Positions 50,926-59,154 of a stretch of DNA of 64,000 nt are shown here, in pieces; the first letter of the stretch is position 1; the number at the start of each line of letters is the position of its first letter. The DNA lies in the NCBI RefSeq assembly GCF_036687315.1, contig NZ_CP144683.1:2984001-3048000 (forward strand). Reading direction: 5' to 3'. This stretch comes from Sphingopyxis sp. TUF1. Its GTDB lineage: Bacteria; Pseudomonadota; Alphaproteobacteria; Sphingomonadales; Sphingomonadaceae. Both the position numbers and the translations under genes were made by a program. The notes under the pieces are model-generated. The model was not told the DNA's origin and ran no database searches. It saw only the letters and a list, made by a program, of their open reading frames with translations.

Positions 50926-52113
50926 TCAGATCAGCTCGATCGCCACCGCGGTCGCTTCGCCGCCACCGATGCACAGGCTCGCGATGCCGCGCTTTTTTCC
51001 GTGGCGTTGCAACGCCGCGATCAGCGTGGTGATGATGCGCGTGCCGCTAGCGCCGATGGGGTGACCGAGCGCGGTCGCGCCGCCGTGGACGTTGATCTTG
51101 TCGTGCGGAATGCCGAGGTCGTGCATCGCGAACATCGCGACGCAGGCGAAGGCTTCGTTGACCTCGAACAGATCGACGTCGCTAATGCTCCAGCCGGTCT
51201 TGGCGAGCAATTTGTTGATCGCGCCGACGGGGGCGACGGTGAAATCCTTGGGCTCCTGCGCATGGGCGGCGTGTGCGACAAGGCGAGCGACGGACTTCGC
51301 ACCCTTGGCATCGGCAACCGACTGGCGGGTGAGGACAACCGCGGCGGCGCCGTCCGAGATCGACGAGCTGGTCGCCGCGGTGATCGTGCCGTCCTTGGCA
51401 AAGGCGGGCTTCAGCGTCGGAATCTTGTCGGGCATCGCCTTGCCGGGGGCCTCGTCCGTATCGACAATCACGTCGCCCTTGCGACCTGCAATCGTGACCG
51501 GCGCGATTTCTGCGGCGAATGCGCCGCCGGCGATCGCGGCCTTGGCGCGGCTTAGCGACTCAAGCGTATAATCGTCCTGCTCCTGGCGGCTCAGCTGATA
51601 GGCGTCGGCGGTGTCCTGAGCGAAGGTGCCCATCGCGCGGCCCGCCTCATAGGCGTCTTCCAGCCCGTCGAGGAACATATGGTCATAGGCGGTATCGTGA
51701 CCGATGCGCGCGCCCGAGCGATGCTTCTTGAGCAAATAGGGCGCGTTAGTCATCGATTCCATGCCGCCCGCGACGATCAGGTCGACGCTGCCTGCGGCGA
51801 GGGCTTCGGCGCCCATGATGACGGTCTGCATCCCGGAGCCACACACTTTGTTGACGGTGGTTGCTTGCACCGACTTCGGCAGGCCCGCCTTGATCGCGGC
51901 CTGGCGCGCCGGCGCCTGGCCGAGCCCGGCGGGCAGGACGCATCCCATATAGATACGCTCGATGTCGTCACCCGAAACGCCGGCGCGTTCGACCGCTGCC
52001 TTGACCGCGGTCGCGCCGAGATCGGTCGCGCTCGCGTCCGACAGGCTGCCCTGCATACTGCCCATCGGGGTGCGGGCATAGGACAGGAAAACGACGGGAT
52101 CAGTGGCGGTCAT
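50926..52113 (-). CDS. Acetyl-CoA acetyltransferase (thiolase)
   Basis: The 395-residue thiolase has VNKVCGSGMQTVIMGAEAL with the acyl-bearing Cys, GGMESMTNAPY, the NEAFACVAMFAM motif, NVHGGATALGHPIGASGTRI with the catalytic His, and SLCIGGGEATAVAIE with the second Cys. Biosynthetic-type: joins two acetyl-CoA or splits acetoacetyl-CoA. The start MTATDPVVFLSYARTPMG is the usual family beginning; 27 codons upstream in frame are not supported. It could use acetoacetate-derived units from the HMG-CoA lyase, but the genes are 48 kb apart. Confidence 0.95.
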   Translation of the reverse strand: MTATDPVVFLSYARTPMGSMQGSLSDASATDLGATAVKAAVERAGVSGDDIERIYMGCVLPAGLGQAPARQAAIKAGLPKSVQATTVNKVCGSGMQTVIMGAEALAAGSVDLIVAGGMESMTNAPYLLKKHRSGARIGHDTAYDHMFLDGLEDAYEAGRAMGTFAQDTADAYQLSRQEQDDYTLESLSRAKAAIAGGAFAAEIAPVTIAGRKGDVIVDTDEAPGKAMPDKIPTLKPAFAKDGTITAATSSSISDGAAAVVLTRQSVADAKGAKSVARLVAHAAHAQEPKDFTVAPVGAINKLLAKTGWSISDVDLFEVNEAFACVAMFAMHDLGIPHDKINVHGGATALGHPIGASGTRIITTLIAALQRHGKKRGIASLCIGGGEATAVAIELI

Positions 52114-52418
52114 ATCGAGAGACTCCGTAGGGGAAAGATACGTCGGCGGGTCGCTTAGCCGAAATGCTGCACATGCGAAAGGGGCAGGAGGCACGATCGG
52201 CCCGGCTCGCGTTTTGCGGGGCGAAGGGCGGCTGAAACTGACGCCATGAGGGCAAAGTTCAGTGAAGTTCAGCCCAATGGCGAATCCGTTAGGCGTGCGG
52301 CCCGCGACGATCGACGGTGCAGTGGCGGGCGGGAGCGGGAAGGGCGCCGATCACCTTGAAGCATAGCGAACCATAGTAGGAAAGCGGTTTTTCAGGGGGC
52401 GAGGACAAGGCGAGTTTC
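52114..52418. other. Intergenic stretch without recognised features
   Basis: About 300 bp between thiolase and rlmJ, both on the minus strand. A short tandem AAGTTCAG repeat near 52255-52272 is the only pattern noticed. It should hold the thiolase promoter, but no clear boxes stand out. Confidence 0.4.
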
Positions 52419-53249
52419 CTAATCATCCAGCCATTCGCAGATGATTTTTCCCCGATGGCCATCGGGCGCCAGCGCGGCGCGCGTGGCTTCCAGCAACGGC
52501 GGCAGCGCCTGCGTGAAGGCGTAGGGCGGGTTTATGATGAACAGGCCCGCTCCGTTGTAGATGCCGGGCTGTTCGCGGTCGTACAGCCAATGTTCGACCA
52601 CCAGAAATTTCGGGATGCCGAGCTTGCGCAGCTGCTGTTTCCACCGCCAATGCGTCTCGCGGTCTTTCAGCGGATACCAGATCACCGTCACGCCATGCGC
52701 CCATTTGCGATGCGCAGCGGCGAGCGTGGACGCGATGCGGGCGCGTTCATCGGTCTGTTCATAGGGCGGATCGACGACCACCACGCCGCGCGGGGTGCGC
52801 GTCGGCAGCATAGCCAGCCACAGTTCATAAGCGTCGCGCTGGTGCACGGCGGCGGGTGTACCGCGCATGGAGCCGCGCAAGGCATAGGCGTCATCGGGAT
52901 GTTTTTCGTTGAGGATCAGGAAGTCCTGAGGGCGCAGCAACTGGGCCAGAACCTGCGGCGAACCGGGGTAGAGACGCGGTTCGGCCCCGGCATTTACCGC
53001 GCGTACGGCGGCGCGGTAATCGTCCAGCAACGGGTTGGCGTCGGCAAAGGCTCGCAATACGCCGGCTGTCGCCTCACCCGTGCGCCTCGCCTCGTCGCTG
53101 CCAAGGTCGTACAGCCCGCAGCCGGCATGGGTGTCGATAAGGGTCAGCGCGCCCGGTTTTTGCTGTAAGGCGCGCACGAGCGCGATCAGCAGGCCATGCT
53201 TGACGACATCGGCGCTGTTGCCGGCATGAAAGCTGTGGCGATAATTCAT
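52419..53249 (-). CDS. rlmJ: 23S rRNA (adenine-2030-N6)-methyltransferase RlmJ
   Basis: The 276-residue enzyme starts MNYRHSFHAGNSADVVKHGL, the RlmJ signature, and has the SAM-binding IDTHAGCGLYDL and the amino-methyltransferase motif VVDPPYE, followed by WYPLKDRE and INPPYAFTQALPPLL. It methylates A2030 of 23S rRNA during ribosome assembly. Length is typical. No operon partner. Confidence 0.95.
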   Translation of the reverse strand: MNYRHSFHAGNSADVVKHGLLIALVRALQQKPGALTLIDTHAGCGLYDLGSDEARRTGEATAGVLRAFADANPLLDDYRAAVRAVNAGAEPRLYPGSPQVLAQLLRPQDFLILNEKHPDDAYALRGSMRGTPAAVHQRDAYELWLAMLPTRTPRGVVVVDPPYEQTDERARIASTLAAAHRKWAHGVTVIWYPLKDRETHWRWKQQLRKLGIPKFLVVEHWLYDREQPGIYNGAGLFIINPPYAFTQALPPLLEATRAALAPDGHRGKIICEWLDD

Positions 53250-53500
53250 CGTAATTCAAAATCCTGGCGTTCTGCCTCCGCACGGGCGGTACGGCGCGGG
53301 AGCCGGGCGCGAGCGGTGGAAACATCGGGTCGGGTGCCCGTATAGGGTTCGACGGAAAGCTTCAAAACATTCTGCGTGCGGCCCGAACTCCGGCGTCGCG
53401 ATCGACGGCCGAGGCGGGTCCATCGCGTACGCAGGTTTCAACTTGCAACTAGCCGTGCGTCATGGTGAAGTCGTGCAAGTCCAAAACAGGGAGACGGGTC

Positions 53501-54955
53501 ATGGCGAGCGCGATCAAGCAGGATATTGCCGGTGAAACGGCGCGGATGCACGCGGTGCTGGCGGCGCAGAAAGCGAGCTTTACCGCGGCGATGCCCGAAA
53601 GTCTGGCAGTGCGTACCGACCGCATCGACCGCGCGATCGCGATGCTCGTCGATCATGCCGAGGATTTCGCGAAGGCGGTGAGCGAGGATTTCGGGCATCG
53701 CAGCCGCGAACAGACGCTGATGACCGACATCATGCCGTCGGTGAGCGCGCTGAAACACGCAAAAAGACATATGGCGAGCTGGGCGAAGGGCGAGAAGCGC
53801 AAGCCCACCTTTCCGCTGGGCCTGCTAGGCGCGAAGGCCGAGGTCGTCTATCAGCCGAAGGGCGTCGTCGGCGTCGTCGCGCCGTGGAATTTCCCCGTCG
53901 GCATGGTGTTCGTGCCGATGGCGGGTATCCTCGCGGCGGGCAATCGCGCGATGGTGAAGCCGAGCGAGTTTACCGAACATGTCTCGGCATTGATGGCGCG
54001 GCTGGTGCCTGAATATTTCGACGCGAGCGAAATGGCGGTGTTCACCGGCGACGCGGAGGTCGGAATCGCCTTTTCGAAGCTCGCTTTCGACCATATGATC
54101 TTTACCGGCGCGACGAGCGTCGGGCGGCACATCATGCGCGCCGCCGCAGATAATCTGGTTCCGGTGACGCTGGAGCTTGGTGGCAAGTCGCCGACCTTTA
54201 TCGGGCGCAGTGCGAACAAGGATCTGGTCGGCCAGCGCGTTGCGCTCGGCAAGATGATGAATGCCGGGCAGATCTGCCTTGCCCCCGACTATCTGCTCGT
54301 CGCCGACGATCAGGAACTTGAGGTAATCGACAGCGTGACCAAGGGCGCCGCCGCGCTCTATCCGACGTTGCTGTCGAACGACGATTATACGTCGGTGGTG
54401 AACACGCGCAATTACGACCGCCTGCAATCTTACCTCACCGACGCGCGCGACAAGGGCGCCGAGGTGATCGAGGTCAATCCGAGCGGAGAAGATTTCGCGA
54501 GCGCCAACGGCCACAAGATGCCGCTCCATATCGTCCGCAACCCGACCGACGACATGAAAGTGATGCAGGAGGAAATTTTCGGCCCGATCCTGCCGGTCAA
54601 GACCTACAAGACGATCGACGACGCCATCGACTATGTAAACGCCCACGACCGCCCCCTCGGCCTCTATTATTTCGGGCACGACAAGAGCGAGGAGGACCGC
54701 GTACTGACGCGGACGATCTCGGGCGGGGTGACGGTCAACGATGTGCTGTTCCACAACGCGATGGAGGATCTGCCCTTTGGCGGCGTCGGACCGTCGGGAA
54801 TGGGCAATTATCACGGGGTCGACGGCTTTCGCACGTTCAGCCACGCCCGCGCGGTGTACCGCCAGCCCAAACTCGATGTCGCAGGGCTGGCTGGATTCAA
54901 ACCGCCCTATGGCAAGGCGACGGCGAAGACGCTGGCGAAGGAACTGAAGAAGTAG
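53501..54955 (+). CDS. Coniferyl-aldehyde dehydrogenase-like aldehyde dehydrogenase
   Basis: The 484-residue NAD(P) aldehyde dehydrogenase shows GVVGVVAPWNFPVGMVFVPM, FTGATSVGRHIMRAAADN, the Glu in VTLELGGKSPTF, the nucleophile in NAGQICLAPDYLL and EEIFGPILPVKTY. It matches the short coniferyl-aldehyde dehydrogenase branch, which also oxidises fatty or aromatic aldehydes. The ATG at 53501 has GGGAG upstream; 13 codons earlier in frame are less likely. Stand-alone gene. Confidence 0.9.
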   Translation: MASAIKQDIAGETARMHAVLAAQKASFTAAMPESLAVRTDRIDRAIAMLVDHAEDFAKAVSEDFGHRSREQTLMTDIMPSVSALKHAKRHMASWAKGEKRKPTFPLGLLGAKAEVVYQPKGVVGVVAPWNFPVGMVFVPMAGILAAGNRAMVKPSEFTEHVSALMARLVPEYFDASEMAVFTGDAEVGIAFSKLAFDHMIFTGATSVGRHIMRAAADNLVPVTLELGGKSPTFIGRSANKDLVGQRVALGKMMNAGQICLAPDYLLVADDQELEVIDSVTKGAAALYPTLLSNDDYTSVVNTRNYDRLQSYLTDARDKGAEVIEVNPSGEDFASANGHKMPLHIVRNPTDDMKVMQEEIFGPILPVKTYKTIDDAIDYVNAHDRPLGLYYFGHDKSEEDRVLTRTISGGVTVNDVLFHNAMEDLPFGGVGPSGMGNYHGVDGFRTFSHARAVYRQPKLDVAGLAGFKPPYGKATAKTLAKELKK

Positions 54956-54976
54956 GGGAAGAAGCAAGCCCCTATT

Positions 54977-55065
54977 CCGTTTGCCCTGAGCTTGTCGAAG
55001 GGCCGTTCCTTCTCTTTGATGCTACAAAAAGAAGGACGGTGCTTCGACAAGCTCAGCACGAACGG
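54977..55065. repeat. Interspersed palindromic repeat, type A, copy 3
   Basis: CCGTTTGCCCTGAGCTTGTC opens it and CAAGCTCAGCACGAACGG closes it. Inner CCGTTCCTTCT / AGAAGGACGG also pair, so the whole element can fold as one long hairpin. It lies between convergent genes and may serve as a terminator. Confidence 0.88.
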
Positions 55066-55080
55066 ATTTTCGTCACAGCC

Positions 55081-56163
55081 TCAATCCGCCCCAGCGATCT
55101 TGACGTCCTTGCCCAGCAAGGTTTTTACATACACCCGCTGAATCAGCACAAAGATCACCACCGTCAACGGCGCCGCGAGCAGCACGCCCAGGAACCCGAA
55201 CAACAGCCCGGCCGCGACGACCGCGAACAGCAGCACCGCGGGCGGCACGTCGACCGCTTGCTTCTGAATCATCGGTTGCAGGAAATTGCCCTGAAGCTGC
55301 TGAATGACCAGAAACAGGACCAGCGTCCACAGCGCGGTCATCGGCGACACTGTGAAGGCGAGCAGGACGGCGGGGATGCCGGCAATGATCGGCCCGATCA
55401 TTGGAATGACGTCGAGCAGGCCGGCAATCAGGCCGAGCCCGCCCGCCGCGGGCACGCCGAGCAATGCAAGCCCCGCCCAGGTGAGCGCCGCGACGACGAG
55501 CGAGGATACGGCCTGTCCCACCATCCAGCCCTTCAGTCCGCGCGCCGCATCGTCGAGCGCGAGCGCCGCCGTCGGCTCGGCGCGCGCAGGCATCAACATG
55601 AGCAGCCCGCGACGATAGGTGGCGGGATCGCTGGCGAGGAAGATTGCCGCAACGAGCACAAGCACGAAATCGGCGACCCCGCTGCCCGCGGCGAGCGCAT
55701 AGCCTCCGGCTTGCGAGACGAGCTGCGAAAAATCCTGGCTCCCCACCTCGGCGAGTTCGCGCACGCGCGCGCCAAGGCCATAGCGATCAAGGAACGCCTC
55801 GACTCCGCGCAGGGCCTGCGGCAGTTGCTGCTGAATCGTATCGATCTCGCGCGCGAGCTGCGATCCGAAGAGAATGAAGGCGCCGGCAAAGACGGCCACG
55901 ATCCCGGCAACCGACAGCGCGAGCGCAATGCCACGCCCGACGCGCACGCGGCGCACGAGCGCACTTGCGATCGCATCGAACACCGCGCCGAGCACGACGG
56001 CCGCAAAAACCAGCATGAAAAAGCGCGTCAGGCTGACAGCGAGCCATGCGACGCCGACGATAGCGATCACGATGGCCGCTGCCATCGCGATCCGTCCGGG
56101 GCCGAAAGCGGGCGCGAGAGGCGCCTCGGTGGGGGCGGGGCATGCCTTGTTCTGCTCAATCAT
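55081..56163 (-). CDS. AI-2E family transporter (PerM-like)
   Basis: The about 360-residue protein has eight hydrophobic helices in the AI-2E/PerM layout: paired N-terminal helices, a soluble amphipathic region (QLAREIDTIQQQLPQALRGVEAFLD), then GYALAAGSGVADFVLVLVAAIFLA and the conserved IAGLLDVIPMIGPIIAGIPA block, ending FLGVLLAAPLTVVIFVLI. Family members export small molecules or drive Na+/H+ exchange; a signal-export role is not proved here. The start may be any of three ATG/GTG codons between 56163 and 56181. Confidence 0.9.
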   Translation of the reverse strand: MIEQNKACPAPTEAPLAPAFGPGRIAMAAAIVIAIVGVAWLAVSLTRFFMLVFAAVVLGAVFDAIASALVRRVRVGRGIALALSVAGIVAVFAGAFILFGSQLAREIDTIQQQLPQALRGVEAFLDRYGLGARVRELAEVGSQDFSQLVSQAGGYALAAGSGVADFVLVLVAAIFLASDPATYRRGLLMLMPARAEPTAALALDDAARGLKGWMVGQAVSSLVVAALTWAGLALLGVPAAGGLGLIAGLLDVIPMIGPIIAGIPAVLLAFTVSPMTALWTLVLFLVIQQLQGNFLQPMIQKQAVDVPPAVLLFAVVAAGLLFGFLGVLLAAPLTVVIFVLIQRVYVKTLLGKDVKIAGAD

Positions 56164-56282
56164 ATGCCTCATCTTATGCACGAAGCCGCTTATCCACTAG
56201 ACGGAAAGTATCTTTTTGTGGCAACGGCTGCCCCGCATCGGCGAGCGCGGGGAGTCGAAGTCCGCGCCGTCGCCGTCCACGG

Positions 56283-56367
56283 GCCCCTGTGGTGAAATTG
56301 GTAGACGCGCTCGACTCAAAATCGAGTTCCGCAAGGAGTGCTGGTTCGAGTCCGGCCAGGGGCACCA
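56283..56367 (+). tRNA. tRNA-Leu (anticodon CAA)
   Basis: The 85-base cloverleaf has acceptor arms GCCCCTG and CAGGGGC, a D-arm with TGGTAGA, anticodon stem CTCGA/TCGAG around the loop CTCAAAA (anticodon CAA), a long variable arm as in class II tRNAs, the T-loop GGTTCGAGTCC, discriminator A and an encoded CCA. It reads UUG. Confidence 0.97.
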
Positions 56368-56482
56368 AAGCTGTCGAGGTCGACGGCACAGAGTTTCTGG
56401 TTATCGCAACATATGTGCTCGTCGATAGGCGCTGGTCGTTAAAGCTCGGGCAGGTTACCGGCGATGGGCAACAATCAGGATT

Positions 56483-56521
56483 AAAAAAGGGCGCTGAAGT
56501 AATGCATCAGCGCCCTTTTTT
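56483..56521. terminator. Bidirectional intrinsic terminator
   Basis: GGGCGCTGA and TCAGCGCCC make a 9-bp stem flanked by AAAAAA on the left and TTTTTT on the right. It serves the tRNA-Leu transcript on the plus strand and the repeat-protein gene on the minus strand. Confidence 0.9.
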
Positions 56522-56540
56522 CTCAGAATCTCTGAAATGC

Positions 56541-57338
56541 TCAGTTGGCTGGCCGACCGCCAGTGGCCTGCGTGACCGCCTCCGCGAATTGCTCTGCGGT
56601 ATATGCCGCTGCGAGTCCGGATGGTGACATCAGAAAGGCGTCGCGCGGCAGGCTAACATCTTCGCCGGCGGGTGTAGTGACCACCACAGCTTCGGCGCTT
56701 GCGGATTTCACCTTGCCGAGCACTGCTGCGCCTTTGAGGCTGCGAACTTCGGCACCGGTGACGAGTGCGGCGGCAACCGCGGCATCATCGGCAGCGGCGG
56801 CGGTATTTACTTCCTTCATTGCGGCTGCGAACTGCTCGGCGGTAAAGCTGGTTTGAAGACCAGCCTGGCCCATGAAAAATGCGTTACGCGGCAGTTTGAC
56901 TTCGCCGCTCGGCGTCGTCAGCACGACCCCCTCGGCATCCGCAAGCTTCACCTTGCCAAGCACCGCGGTGCCGTTCGCGCTGCGCACGTCGGCACCAGGT
57001 TGCAGCGCTGCGGTCAGCTGCGCTTCGCCTGCGGCTGCGGCCTGATCGACGGCCGCCATAACCTGCGCCTTGGTCGCGCCGATGGTCGGGCCTTTTTCAA
57101 GCATACCAAAGGATGCGCTGGGGAGGGTGACCTGCTTGCCGTAGCCCAGATCAACGATGACATTCGCGCCTTGTACGGTCGTAACGGAGCCGAGCTCGAC
57201 GCCTTCGGAATCAAAGACCTTGGTTCCGACCGAGAGATTCACCGCCGCCGAGGCGGCATCCTGCGCAACCGCCGGCGCCGCGGCAACAGCTGCCATGGTA
57301 AGAGAAAGAGTTGCGACAAAGCCTGCGAATTTCCGCAT
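56541..57338 (-). CDS. Secreted protein with three tandem beta-repeat units (unknown function)
   Basis: The 265-residue product has a signal peptide (to about residue 26, AVAQ) and three homologous units of about 80 residues starting at Gly38, Gly115 and Gly195. Each unit follows the pattern G-x-x-V-x-(S/N)-x-x-G-x-x-(L/V)-G-x-V, then V-x-L-P-(R/S) and an Ala-rich helix; units two and three share AVLGKVK, VVLTTPSGE-type strands and FTAEQFAAAMKEV-type helices. The strands recall PRC-barrel or similar small beta folds, but I do not recognise the family. It ends at the bidirectional terminator. Alanine-rich, likely periplasmic or exported. Confidence 0.75.
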   Translation of the reverse strand: MRKFAGFVATLSLTMAAVAAAPAVAQDAASAAVNLSVGTKVFDSEGVELGSVTTVQGANVIVDLGYGKQVTLPSASFGMLEKGPTIGATKAQVMAAVDQAAAAGEAQLTAALQPGADVRSANGTAVLGKVKLADAEGVVLTTPSGEVKLPRNAFFMGQAGLQTSFTAEQFAAAMKEVNTAAAADDAAVAAALVTGAEVRSLKGAAVLGKVKSASAEAVVVTTPAGEDVSLPRDAFLMSPSGLAAAYTAEQFAEAVTQATGGRPAN

Positions 57339-57751
57339 TGCTTACGATCTCCTTGAGATAATGGGGATTGGAACGATGAATCTTGAACGCGTATGAAGCG
57401 TCAGGAGCTACGCCAAGACTGATGAACCGTGCGTATGACAAGACGAAGCGACGTTATCTTGCCGAATGGTTCGAGCTGACGCAGCTGTAGGTCATAGGAA
57501 ACCGGGATTTTTGCGCTGTGGGTCTCGCAACTGCATCTTCGCGCGCAATGACGGGGGGACTTGCAAGCCGCACGGGCTCCACCTAAATAGCGATTGTGCG
57601 GGCCGGGCCCCTCTGGCGTCGGCGGGATATTTCCCGCTGCGTGATGTCGGACCGCATCGGGTGACACCGATGCTCTGGCCCTTCCTCCCCCTGTTCGAGG
57701 GTTCGGCATCGGCGTCACCTGCTTGATTTATCAATCAGGAGGCCCTTTTCG
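57339..57751 (+). other. 413-bp spacer with a structured leader before the small ORF and terC
   Basis: No gene is supported here. On the plus strand GCGGGA-TAT-TTCCCGC (near 57622-57637) and GCATCGG-GTGACA-CCGATGC (57654-57673) form two adjacent hairpins, followed by AGGAGG just before the small gene at 57752. The arrangement suggests a regulated 5' leader; no known riboswitch consensus was found. Confidence 0.45.
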
Positions 57752-57955
57752 ATGATCTTTCATCCTAATTTCTATCGTCTGGCTCTGCTCCATCGCCAGC
57801 TTGCCGAAGCCGAACGGCGCGAAGCACGGCGTCAAAGCGCCAGCCCGTTTCGGCTGCTCCGGCTAAAGACGCTGAAGCTTGCAGTTAAAGAGCGGTTGGC
57901 CGCGCTGACCTTGCGGTCCCTAAACCCGTCGGCCCGCGCAGCGCTCGCCCTGTAG
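57752..57955 (+). CDS. Small basic protein upstream of terC (DUF465-like)
   Basis: The 67-residue product MIFHPNFYRLALLHRQLAEA, then basic helices (ERREARRQ, RLLRLKTLKLAVKERLAAL), resembles small DUF465/YdcH-like helical proteins. AGGAGG 10 bases upstream is a strong ribosome site, and codon use fits a gene. It lies 66 bp before terC in the same direction. Function unknown; it may be a leader gene whose translation helps control terC. Confidence 0.65.
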   Translation: MIFHPNFYRLALLHRQLAEAERREARRQSASPFRLLRLKTLKLAVKERLAALTLRSLNPSARAALAL

Positions 57956-58021
57956 ACTTCAGATCACGCGCCGCGCGCGCTGTCGAACGGCGGCCCGCGC
58001 GGCATATCCAGGGAAAAGACC

Positions 58022-59008
58022 ATGGAATTTCTGTTTGCTGACTGGCTGGGCACCCCGGCCTGGTTTTGGCTGGCCTTTATCGCGATCGTTATCGCGCTGA
58101 CGGCTTTCGACCTTGGCATCCTGAACAAGGAAAACAAGGAAATGGGAATCGGCGAAAGCTTGAAGCTCTCGGCGCTCTACATTGGAATCGCACTCGCGTT
58201 CGGTGCGTGGGTCTGGGCCGCGAAAGGGGGCGAGGCGGGGCTGCAATATTACACCGGCTTCTTCATCGAGAAGGCGCTGTCGATCGACAATATCTTCGTC
58301 ATCTCGCTGATCTTCACGACCTTCGCGATTCCGCCGCGCTATCAATATCGCGCGCTGCTCTGGGGTATCGTCGCGGTGATCGTGCTGCGCGGGATCATGA
58401 TTGCGGGAGGCGCGGCGCTCGTCACCGAATATGGCTGGCTGCTCTATGTGTTCGCGGCCTTCCTTGTGTTCACGGGGATCAAGATGCTGTTCGCGGGCGA
58501 AAAGCCGATGGACGTGGCGGGGAACCCGGTGGTCAAGTGGCTGTCTCGGCATATCCCGATCACCAACGAGTTGCACGGCGAGAAGTTCTTCGTCCGCGTG
58601 CCCGACGGGAAGACGGGCAAGCTGATCCTCGCAGCAACACCGCTGTTCCTCGCGCTCGTTGTCATCAATCTGGCCGACCTGGTGTTTGCGGTCGACAGCG
58701 TGCCGGCAATCTTTGCGATCACGACCGACACGTTCATCGTCTACACGTCGAACATCATGGCGATCCTGGGGCTGCGCGCGCTGTATTTCGCTTTGTCGGC
58801 GATGGTTCACCGCTTCCATTACCTTAAATATGCGCTTGCGCTGGTGCTGGTATTCATCGGGTCGAAGATATTTGTCGCCGACTTTATACTAGGTGGCGAC
58901 AAGTTCCCGCCGCTTGTCAGTCTGGGCGTGACCGTGGCGTTGATCGCGGGCGGTATCATCTGGTCGCTGATCAAGACGCGCGACGAGGAAGTGCCCTTGC
59001 CTCAATAA
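58022..59008 (+). CDS. TerC-family membrane protein (Alx-like)
   Basis: The 328-residue protein has about nine hydrophobic helices with TerC landmarks: FDLGILNKENKEMGIGESLK, GFFIEKALSIDNIFVISLIF with its acidic residues in the membrane, and VVINLADLVFAVDSVPAIFA with the second acidic pair. Alx/TerC proteins are linked to manganese export, metallation of exported enzymes and tellurite or pH response. GGGAAAAG precedes the ATG. The transcript ends at a strong hairpin at 59014. Confidence 0.93.
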   Translation: MEFLFADWLGTPAWFWLAFIAIVIALTAFDLGILNKENKEMGIGESLKLSALYIGIALAFGAWVWAAKGGEAGLQYYTGFFIEKALSIDNIFVISLIFTTFAIPPRYQYRALLWGIVAVIVLRGIMIAGGAALVTEYGWLLYVFAAFLVFTGIKMLFAGEKPMDVAGNPVVKWLSRHIPITNELHGEKFFVRVPDGKTGKLILAATPLFLALVVINLADLVFAVDSVPAIFAITTDTFIVYTSNIMAILGLRALYFALSAMVHRFHYLKYALALVLVFIGSKIFVADFILGGDKFPPLVSLGVTVALIAGGIIWSLIKTRDEEVPLPQ

Positions 59009-59013
59009 AATGC

Positions 59014-59041
59014 CCGCCGGAAGCTTTGCGGCTTCCGGCGG
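59014..59041 (+). terminator. Hairpin 1 after terC
   Basis: CCGCCGGAAGC-TTTGCG-GCTTCCGGCGG is a perfect 11-bp stem starting 6 bp after the terC stop. No long T-run follows, so it is a terminator candidate of the GC-rich type. Confidence 0.7.
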
Positions 59042-59071
59042 ACAGGCTTTCCTCCCCAGGAAAGCTCGGGA

Positions 59072-59104
59072 GGCGCGGGACGAGTTTGCAAAGGCGTCCC
59101 GCGC
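59072..59104. repeat. Hairpin 2 between terC and aceA
   Basis: GGCGCGGGACG and CGTCCCGCGCC form a perfect 11-bp stem around an 11-base loop containing TTTGCA. It is the second of three consecutive hairpins with equal stem length. Confidence 0.75.
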
Positions 59105-59114
59105 CAAGAGGGTT

Positions 59115-59146
59115 GGCGCGAGGGGTTGCAACGGGCCCCTCGCGCC
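59115..59146 (-). terminator. Hairpin 3, end of aceA transcript
   Basis: GGCGCGAGGGG and CCCCTCGCGCC form a perfect 11-bp stem around a 10-base loop starting TTGCAA. It lies 9 bp beyond the aceA stop on the minus strand and probably ends that transcript. Confidence 0.7.
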
Positions 59147-59154
59147 GAACTCGC

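Noticed and set aside
57480..57740. yybP-ykoY manganese riboswitch before terC
   Set aside because: The expected GGGGAGTAG-type loop and partner loop are not visible on the plus strand, so only an unnamed structured leader is reported.
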